Below, piece after piece: positions 58,979-64,000 of a stretch of DNA of 64,000 nucleotides (positions within the stretch are counted from its first letter, which is position 1; each line of letters opens with the position of its first letter). Location: positions 1 through 64,000 of the forward strand of contig NZ_JBHSEC010000014.1 in NCBI RefSeq assembly GCF_042651785.1, written 5' to 3'. A model generated the notes under the pieces. The model was not told the DNA's origin. It worked only from the letters and a program-made list of their open reading frames with translations, and searched no databases. The DNA comes from Chungangia koreensis (GTDB taxonomy: Bacteria; Bacillota; Bacilli; Bacillales_A; Planococcaceae). Made by a program: the position numbers and the translations under genes.

Positions 58979-60229
58979 ATGGTGAAAAGTGAAGGCGTGC
59001 AAGTACAGCCTTCAAAGAATATATTTGCAAATCGAATTGTTTTAGCCATTATGAGTTCAAATTTTTTGCTTCAGCTTGGGATTTGGGTCCGGAATTTTGC
59101 GATCCTTTTGTACGTAACTGATATGACAAATAACAATCCACGATATGTTGCCCTGATTTCCGTAGCAGAATTTGCACCGATATTCTTATTTTCTTTTATA
59201 GGTGGAACTTTTGCGGACAGGTGGAAGCCAAAGTTAACAATGGTTTGGTGTGATTTGTTATCGGCAGTTTCGATATTTGTCGTATTAGTTACATTGATGT
59301 TTGGATCATGGTATACAATTTTCTTTGCCACATTAGTATCTGCAATTTTATCGCAATTCTCAATGCCTTCCGCTATGAGGCTATTTAAACAGCATGTGCC
59401 AACTGAACAGCTACAGTCTGTCATGGCAATGTTTCAATCGTTAATGGCCATCTTTATGGTCATCGGACCAATTATTGGTACATTCGTTTATCAGAAGTTT
59501 GGCATCTATACCTCGATCGGAGTGATGGGTGTAATGTTCCTCCTGTCTGCAGCCGTATTGATGTTCTTGCCAAAGGACAAGGAAAAGGAAAAATCAGATG
59601 TAAAACCTGACTTTAAGAGGGAATTGGCTGACGGCTTCCGTTATGTTCTGAATCATAAAGTTTTAAAGTCAATGGGTGCCATTTTTGCAGCTTGCGGCTT
59701 GGCGGTTGGATTGATTCAGCCGTTAGCTATTTTTGTGGCGATTGAAAATTTGGGCATGTCAAAGGACTTTATCCAATGGCTACTCATGGCAAGCGGAATA
59801 GGGATGTTAATCGGTGGGGGAGCCATTTTTGCTCTTTCAAAGAAAGTAAGTCCGCAGAAGTTACTTGCTTTAGGAATTTTAGTTAGCATGATTGCAACAA
59901 TCGGAATCGGATTTTCAACAAGTGCCGGTTTGACAATTGGTTTGCAATTCATAAACGGATTATTTATGCCGTGTATTCATATTGGCATCAATACATTAAT
60001 CCTAAAAAACACAGAGGAAGCATTTGTCGGAAGGGTGAATGGTGTATTGAATCCGATGTTCATGGGTATGATGGTGATCGGTATGTCCGTCTCAGGACTT
60101 ATTAAGGACCCTCTTTCACTTTCAGGTGTATACATGACCTCTGGCATTCTGTTCCTCATTGGAGCATTGTTCATTATCCCGTTATTCAAAGATGAATTTC
60201 ATATTCCGCAACCTGAAGTTAGTAAATAA
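58979..60229 (+). CDS. MFS transporter (MefA/EntS-like, 12 TM)
   Basis: This protein of about 416 residues starts with a polar N-terminus and has 12 helices. It resembles MFS_3/MefA-type exporters (NIFANRIVLAIMSSNFLLQL start, GGTFADRWKPKLTMVW as motif A). Substrate (macrolide, siderophore or other) unknown. ATG at 58979 is a choice; TTG 58973 and GTG 58982 are also possible, since no strong Shine-Dalgarno decides. Confidence 0.8.
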   Translation: MVKSEGVQVQPSKNIFANRIVLAIMSSNFLLQLGIWVRNFAILLYVTDMTNNNPRYVALISVAEFAPIFLFSFIGGTFADRWKPKLTMVWCDLLSAVSIFVVLVTLMFGSWYTIFFATLVSAILSQFSMPSAMRLFKQHVPTEQLQSVMAMFQSLMAIFMVIGPIIGTFVYQKFGIYTSIGVMGVMFLLSAAVLMFLPKDKEKEKSDVKPDFKRELADGFRYVLNHKVLKSMGAIFAACGLAVGLIQPLAIFVAIENLGMSKDFIQWLLMASGIGMLIGGGAIFALSKKVSPQKLLALGILVSMIATIGIGFSTSAGLTIGLQFINGLFMPCIHIGINTLILKNTEEAFVGRVNGVLNPMFMGMMVIGMSVSGLIKDPLSLSGVYMTSGILFLIGALFIIPLFKDEFHIPQPEVSK

Positions 60230-60233
60230 GGAA

Positions 60234-60261
60234 AACCCGGAGGCGCACCAGGCTTCCGGGT
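60234..60261. terminator. bidirectional terminator
   Basis: The stem AACCCGGA/TCCGGGT lies between the MFS gene and a convergent gene. Confidence 0.6.
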
Positions 60262-60262
60262 A

Positions 60263-60871
60263 TCATTTTGCTTCAATTACTTTAAACTCTTTCAACATTT
60301 CGTAAAATCTTGCACCATGCCCTTCGGCCGCTTCTAAAAAGTATCTCGTTGTTATGACAAAGCTTCCTGTTTTCCCATTGCTTATGACGTAGACTTGAAC
60401 GACCGGACTATCCCACTCCTGGCCACCGTTAATCCCATGGAGCTGGAAGCCTTCAACTGGATCTGACACATGTTCCGGTTCTTTTAGACGCGGAAACTCT
60501 CTCCTCAATTCAATTGCAACCTCTTCTACTAAAGCATCAGGAGCCGCATCTGTAACTTGTCGAATTTCCATTGATACTTCCGGGTAGTGATCCGGAAGAG
60601 GTTCTTTCGTAGTAATCAGATCAGCATCTTCGCCTTTTATCATCGTATACCTATTTTCATCCACATAAAGTACATAATCTGAGTGCGTGCCCTCATTTAA
60701 CTGAACGTCTGTTTCTTCTTTTTGACCTTCTATTTCTTGCAAGATCGTCTTTTCAGGTTCAAACATTGACTGTATTTGTTTGACGACAGCTGAACCGGTT
60801 TCACCTTTAAATACGAATATTACTACGAATAAGAGGGCGATAGTTAAGGTAATAACAATCCATCTTCTCAT
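60263..60871 (-). CDS. membrane-anchored hypothetical protein
   Basis: This 202-residue protein has one N-terminal transmembrane helix (WIVITLTIALLFVVIFVF), a linker of about 35 residues and an extracytoplasmic domain (SDYVLYVDENRYTMIKGEDA... ending RYFLEAAEGHGARFYEMLKE). No named family is recognised. GAGGAGGTG lies upstream of the ATG. Probably monocistronic. Confidence 0.65.
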   Translation of the reverse strand: MRRWIVITLTIALLFVVIFVFKGETGSAVVKQIQSMFEPEKTILQEIEGQKEETDVQLNEGTHSDYVLYVDENRYTMIKGEDADLITTKEPLPDHYPEVSMEIRQVTDAAPDALVEEVAIELRREFPRLKEPEHVSDPVEGFQLHGINGGQEWDSPVVQVYVISNGKTGSFVITTRYFLEAAEGHGARFYEMLKEFKVIEAK

Positions 60872-61051
60872 GGAAGATTCACCTCCTCAAGACCCTTTAC
60901 AGAGTAGTCGAATTCAATACACAAAAGTTGCAGAATTACGCAATGTTTAAATAATCGAATTCAATTCAGGTGAAACTATACGTAATTACATCCTCAATAA
61001 AAGGACGTGTCATTTACGTATGGATTTTTTTATAGTCAAGAATCTCTAACA

Positions 61052-61344
61052 GTGATTCAATGGATGCTTCGCGCAATCGTCGCCTTTTTCTTTTTATTAT
61101 TTGCTGTGAGAATTATGGGACAGAGGTCTATTGCCCAACGCCGTTGAAAGTTGCTCCAACGGCTTTCTCCCTACCGGTAATAGTGATCAGAGAGGGGAAA
61201 GTGGATTTGCATGAATTAAAAAAAGCCGGCCAAAATGAAGACTGGCTACGGCTTAAGGTTAGGGAACTCCAACAAAAAGAGATCAAAGAGATTCTGTTAG
61301 CAACGATAACCAGAGAAGGCGATTTAATAGTATACCCCTATTGA
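61052..61344 (+). pseudogene. DUF421 (YetF-like) gene with internal deletion and frameshift
   Basis: From GTG 61052 the frame reads a DUF421 N-terminus (QWMLRAIVAFFFLLFAVRIM, then GQRSIAQRR) and stops at TGA. From about 61165 another frame reads a DUF421 C-terminus (LPVIVIREGKVDLHELKKAG, then LLATITREGDLIVYPY). The two transmembrane helices and core between them are missing. The remnant overlaps the convergent phosphatase gene by 7 bp. Confidence 0.7.
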
Positions 61345-62900
61345 ACAGTCAGCCTATAAATCCACTCCTTCAGATCTACAACTCGAGGATGCACCGGCCG
61401 CTCTTCAGTGCCTGCTACAATCAGTGGAACAATTGAATCGACCTTATGCAGCGAACCATGTGCACCGCCACCTGAGTGGTCATAGCTATGGGATTCGATA
61501 AATTCAAACCCGGGTTTCGCCTCGACGATGAGGAATCGGCCTTCTTGTGAATGGAGTGCACCATGTAGCCTAGCTAAGGCGTCCGGGTAATTTCCGTAGC
61601 TGATTTGATCGCTAACGTGAAGGTCTAAGATAGAATAGGTGCCGCTTACATTCCAGGACTGGCCATATGTGTCTGTATAAGGGCCATTTGATGAAAAAGC
61701 GAGCTGCTCACCGTTAATTGTTTGAACTACATTTAACTGATTTTCTTTATAAGCGATCCAGGCAATACGATCGTCTTGTCTTAACTTCCTCACAACGTCC
61801 TGCAGTTGGATTTTGGAATCATTCAAGTAGATATATGCCATCCGTTCATTTATTGCAATTGCAATTTCTGAGTCAGTTTTCGTGTCTTCTGTCCAGAAGC
61901 GATAACCATCAAGTAGCTTATTCAAGTCAATCAGCGCCTTGTCTTGATCCTCTAACACCTTCGATTGCGCACTGTCGCCATGTACAATCCAGACTGTTTG
62001 TTCAATAGCTTCTTCCCATGAAGAGAATTCATTCAACAAACCCTGTATTTGTTGATCAAGCTTGACAATACCATTTGTTGCTTCTGGTCCTTCCTTATGC
62101 AGATCTTTGTCCATATCCGGGAAGTAGGCAAGAGTGAAAGAAGGGAGTCTCTTATTGCGGATCAGGTGCCGGATTTCATTGACAGTAAACTTATTGTTCA
62201 TGCCCATTCGGTTCCATACTGCACGTTCTGAAGTGTTCTGCGGACTATAGTGTGACAAAGCGCCTAATGATAAATACGTAGGTCCATCTACTTTTAAATT
62301 TTTCGGCAAAAGCTTTGATGCAGCAATCATCTTCGGCACATGAAGCTGATGAGTTTTTGGTCCGCGGTAGAGCAGTCCATTAATCGAGGCGGTTTGAAGG
62401 CCGTGACTTTCTAATTCCTCATGGATGGTCGATACATTCTTGCTAAGATGTTCCCCGTTCAAATGGAGAATTCCATTTTTTACGACGTCCTTTACTCCGT
62501 TGTCCCAAATTTCATGGAATCCGCTGCCATAACTCACAATCTCATTTGACTTTTCGTCAAACCAGATGAGTCCGGGGACATGATGCTGATTGGCATACGT
62601 ACCAGTTAAAATGGTGCTATCTATTGTCATAGACATGGTAGGATAGGAGCTAACCATGTCGGGAATAAAATAACCTTTATCCATTAAAAACTTTATAGCC
62701 GGTGCTTCTCCCGCATTTACCACGTTCATAAGAGGGCCGCTCATTAAGGAATCGACATTGATCATGATCACTGGTTTTTTAGGGGGATGGATGGCCGTAA
62801 TCTTAAGGAGATCTTTTCTCGGTGATAATGGTAATGCCCATATTAAACCCCCGACTGAAAGCAGGAGAATAACAATTGAAAATAATATTTTTCTTTTCAT
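61338..62900 (-). CDS. alkaline phosphatase-fold phosphodiesterase/nucleotide pyrophosphatase
   Basis: This 520-residue protein has an N-terminal membrane anchor or signal (ILFSIVILLLSVGGLIWALP). Its type I phosphodiesterase/alkaline-phosphatase fold has the metal/nucleophile region VIMINVDSLMSGP and SSYPTMSMTIDSTILTGTYA (Thr/Ser nucleophile), YFPDMDKDLHKEGPE, and the C-terminal ESHSYDHSGGGAHGSLH with metal His residues. Substrate unknown. It probably acts outside the membrane. It is divergent from fabI. Confidence 0.8.
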   Translation of the reverse strand: MKRKILFSIVILLLSVGGLIWALPLSPRKDLLKITAIHPPKKPVIMINVDSLMSGPLMNVVNAGEAPAIKFLMDKGYFIPDMVSSYPTMSMTIDSTILTGTYANQHHVPGLIWFDEKSNEIVSYGSGFHEIWDNGVKDVVKNGILHLNGEHLSKNVSTIHEELESHGLQTASINGLLYRGPKTHQLHVPKMIAASKLLPKNLKVDGPTYLSLGALSHYSPQNTSERAVWNRMGMNNKFTVNEIRHLIRNKRLPSFTLAYFPDMDKDLHKEGPEATNGIVKLDQQIQGLLNEFSSWEEAIEQTVWIVHGDSAQSKVLEDQDKALIDLNKLLDGYRFWTEDTKTDSEIAIAINERMAYIYLNDSKIQLQDVVRKLRQDDRIAWIAYKENQLNVVQTINGEQLAFSSNGPYTDTYGQSWNVSGTYSILDLHVSDQISYGNYPDALARLHGALHSQEGRFLIVEAKPGFEFIESHSYDHSGGGAHGSLHKVDSIVPLIVAGTEERPVHPRVVDLKEWIYRLTVQ

Positions 62901-63011
62901 TAACTCACGCCTTTTGTCTTTTCAAATAGTATGTCTCCTTTGAGAACTGCCGATACTTTATCTGGTATAGTGAAGAAAAATAGAAGAGCTCTTCTAAATA
63001 TATCTGACATT

Positions 63012-63036
63012 TGCTATAATTATTATCAGGTACTAA
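63012..63036 (+). promoter_or_regulatory. fabI promoter with FapR-like operator
   Basis: An extended -10 (TGCTATAAT, 63012-63020) is followed at once by TTATTATCAGGTACTAA (63020-63036), which matches the FapR box (TTAGTACCTGGTACTAA) at 14 of 17 positions. FapR represses fatty-acid genes until malonyl-CoA rises; binding here is inferred. Confidence 0.65.
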
Positions 63037-63071
63037 TAGTTGATACAAATTCTATTCATTGGAGGATCCAA

Positions 63072-63851
63072 ATGGAAGATTTATTGAAATTGAAAGATAA
63101 GAATATCGTTGTAATGGGTGTGGCAAATGAACGCAGCCTTGCATGGGGTGTAGCGCGTTCCTTATATGCAGCAGGCGCTAATGTCATTTTCACTTATAGA
63201 AAAGAGCGTTCATTAGGGAAAATCACAAAACTAATTTCAGACAATAACTACGAAGCGAAAATGGTTGTTGAATGTGATGTAAATAGCGATGAAAGCCTTA
63301 AAACAGCTTTTGAGAAAATTGGTAAAGAAGTTGGTGTCATTCACGGGGTTGTCCATTCTGTGGCTTTTGCGCATGCAGAAGACTTAAAAGGCGAATTTAT
63401 CAACACAACTAGAGATGGTTATGCTTTCGCCCAAGATACAAGTGCGTATTCTCTTATCGCTGCTGCAAGGGAAGCGGCTCCTTACATGACAGAAGGCGGT
63501 TCAATCGTCACAATGTCTTATTTAGGTGCACAACGTGTGTTAGAAGGATACAATGTCATGGGTGTAGCAAAAGCGGCGTTAGAGGCATCGGTCCGCTACC
63601 TGGCTTTAGATATGGGTAAGAATAACATTCGAGTAAACGCGGTATCGGCAGGGGCAGTCCGTACGTTGGCTGCTAAAGGGGTACCTTCGTTCAACAAAGC
63701 CCTTCGCCAAATTGAAGAGAATTCTCCTCTTAAACGAAACGTATCAGCAGAAGAAGTGGGTGATACAACTTTAGCGCTTCTAAGTAATTTAACACGTGGC
63801 GTGACAGGAGAAATAGTATTTGTCGATAGCGGCTATAACATCATGGGTTAA
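63072..63851 (+). CDS. fabI: enoyl-ACP reductase FabI
   Basis: This 259-residue NADH-dependent reductase performs the last step of fatty-acid elongation and is the triclosan target. The N-terminal cofactor motif is MGVANERSLAWGVARSLYAA; HSVAFA and the catalytic Tyr-x6-Tyr-x6-Lys pattern (TMSYLGAQRVLEGYNVMGVA, K) follow. The C-terminus GEIVFVDSGYNIMG matches Bacillus FabI. ATG at 63072 has TTGGAGGATC upstream; the longer frame to 62931 crosses the promoter. Confidence 0.93.
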   Translation: MEDLLKLKDKNIVVMGVANERSLAWGVARSLYAAGANVIFTYRKERSLGKITKLISDNNYEAKMVVECDVNSDESLKTAFEKIGKEVGVIHGVVHSVAFAHAEDLKGEFINTTRDGYAFAQDTSAYSLIAAAREAAPYMTEGGSIVTMSYLGAQRVLEGYNVMGVAKAALEASVRYLALDMGKNNIRVNAVSAGAVRTLAAKGVPSFNKALRQIEENSPLKRNVSAEEVGDTTLALLSNLTRGVTGEIVFVDSGYNIMG

Positions 63852-63853
63852 GA

Positions 63854-63900
63854 CAAAAGCGGTTTTGGAAGCTGTGAAAGCTTTTAAAATCGCTTTTTCC
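63854..63900 (+). terminator. fabI terminator
   Basis: The stem AAAGCGGTTTT-GGAAGCT/AAGCTTTTAAAATCGCTTT is followed by TTCC. Confidence 0.65.
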
Positions 63901-63990
63901 ATATGTTTCATCAAAAAAAAGATTTTCTTTAGCAGATTAGGGAAACTAAAGAATATGTAAGTCCATCTTAAGACGAAAGGAGATCATTAA

Positions 63991-64000
63991 ATGAAACCGA
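63991..64000 (+). CDS. start of a gene cut by the window edge
   Basis: ATGAAACCGA follows AAAGGAGATCATTAA, a strong Shine-Dalgarno with good spacing. Only three codons are visible, so no product can be named. Confidence 0.5.

Noticed and set aside
61060..61344. A genuine 94-residue protein
   Set aside because: Its first third is out-of-frame DUF421 N-terminus; only the end is protein-like, so a pseudogene fits better.

Overview
The window looks like a chromosomal segment of a low-GC, spore-forming Bacillales bacterium, most likely Planococcaceae (Sporosarcina/Psychrobacillus-like). The grounds are a sigW-rsiW-cdaA-cdaR-glmM-glmS locus with a glmS ribozyme, acetylase-type lysine synthesis genes, FapR/CcpA/sigma-W style regulatory sites, GerA/B/C germinant receptor genes, LytH and YhcN/YlaJ sporulation proteins and CotF-like coat proteins. 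Genus is an inference; no search was run.

Layout. 1-1075: the 3' end of an rRNA operon (23S tail, 5S) and eight tRNAs (Asn, Thr, Glu, Val, Tyr, Gln, Lys, Ala) ending in a terminator. 1076-4891: divergent citR/citA, a GNAT acetyltransferase and arginase. 5009-13694: the envelope-stress and cell-wall precursor block, sigW-rsiW, then cdaA-cdaR-glmM (c-di-AMP synthesis coupled to glucosamine-phosphate mutase) and glmS behind a clear sigma-A promoter and glmS ribozyme. An array of GCAAAAG motifs and a NERD-domain gene separate glmM from glmS.

13.7-21.5 kb is a decayed, AT-rich accessory region. It holds an IS1182-type element with a nonsense mutation, an ISL3 element broken by a 10-N assembly gap, an IS110-type 5' remnant, a transposase C-terminal scrap, a frameshifted gene, short secreted proteins of unknown function, and three related intergenic modules built from a 20-bp repeat plus a conserved hairpin.

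21.6-39.7 kb is rich in transporters: DMT exporter, LysR regulator, MFS, M20 amidohydrolase; small acetyltransferase, kinase-like and methyltransferase genes with a YfnB-type nucleotidase; two LysE exporters bracketing an MFS exporter; an amino-acid permease; 3-hydroxybutyrate dehydrogenase; MATE; and tandem FMN reductases. 39.8-52.4 kb carries exoA, a CD3324-like regulator, a coat-protein/alcohol dehydrogenase cluster, a FusB-type EF-G-binding protein, lytH and yhcN-like sporulation genes, an IS3 element inserted in a terminator loop, and a ger operon. 52.4-64 kb has an Atg22-like MFS, dapH and its deacetylase, a stand-alone glnA with its own regulated leader, guanine deaminase, an MFS, a DUF421 remnant, an alkaline-phosphatase-fold protein and fabI under a FapR-like operator.

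The least explained signals are non-coding: (i) fifteen GCAAAAG motifs spaced at exactly 21 bp (29 bp once per 113-bp unit) between glmM and the NERD gene; (ii) the 20-bp TACAACTCGGTCGTGACGTA family with its shared hairpin in three places; (iii) a leader peptide overlapping a possible pseudoknot before the CD3324-like gene.
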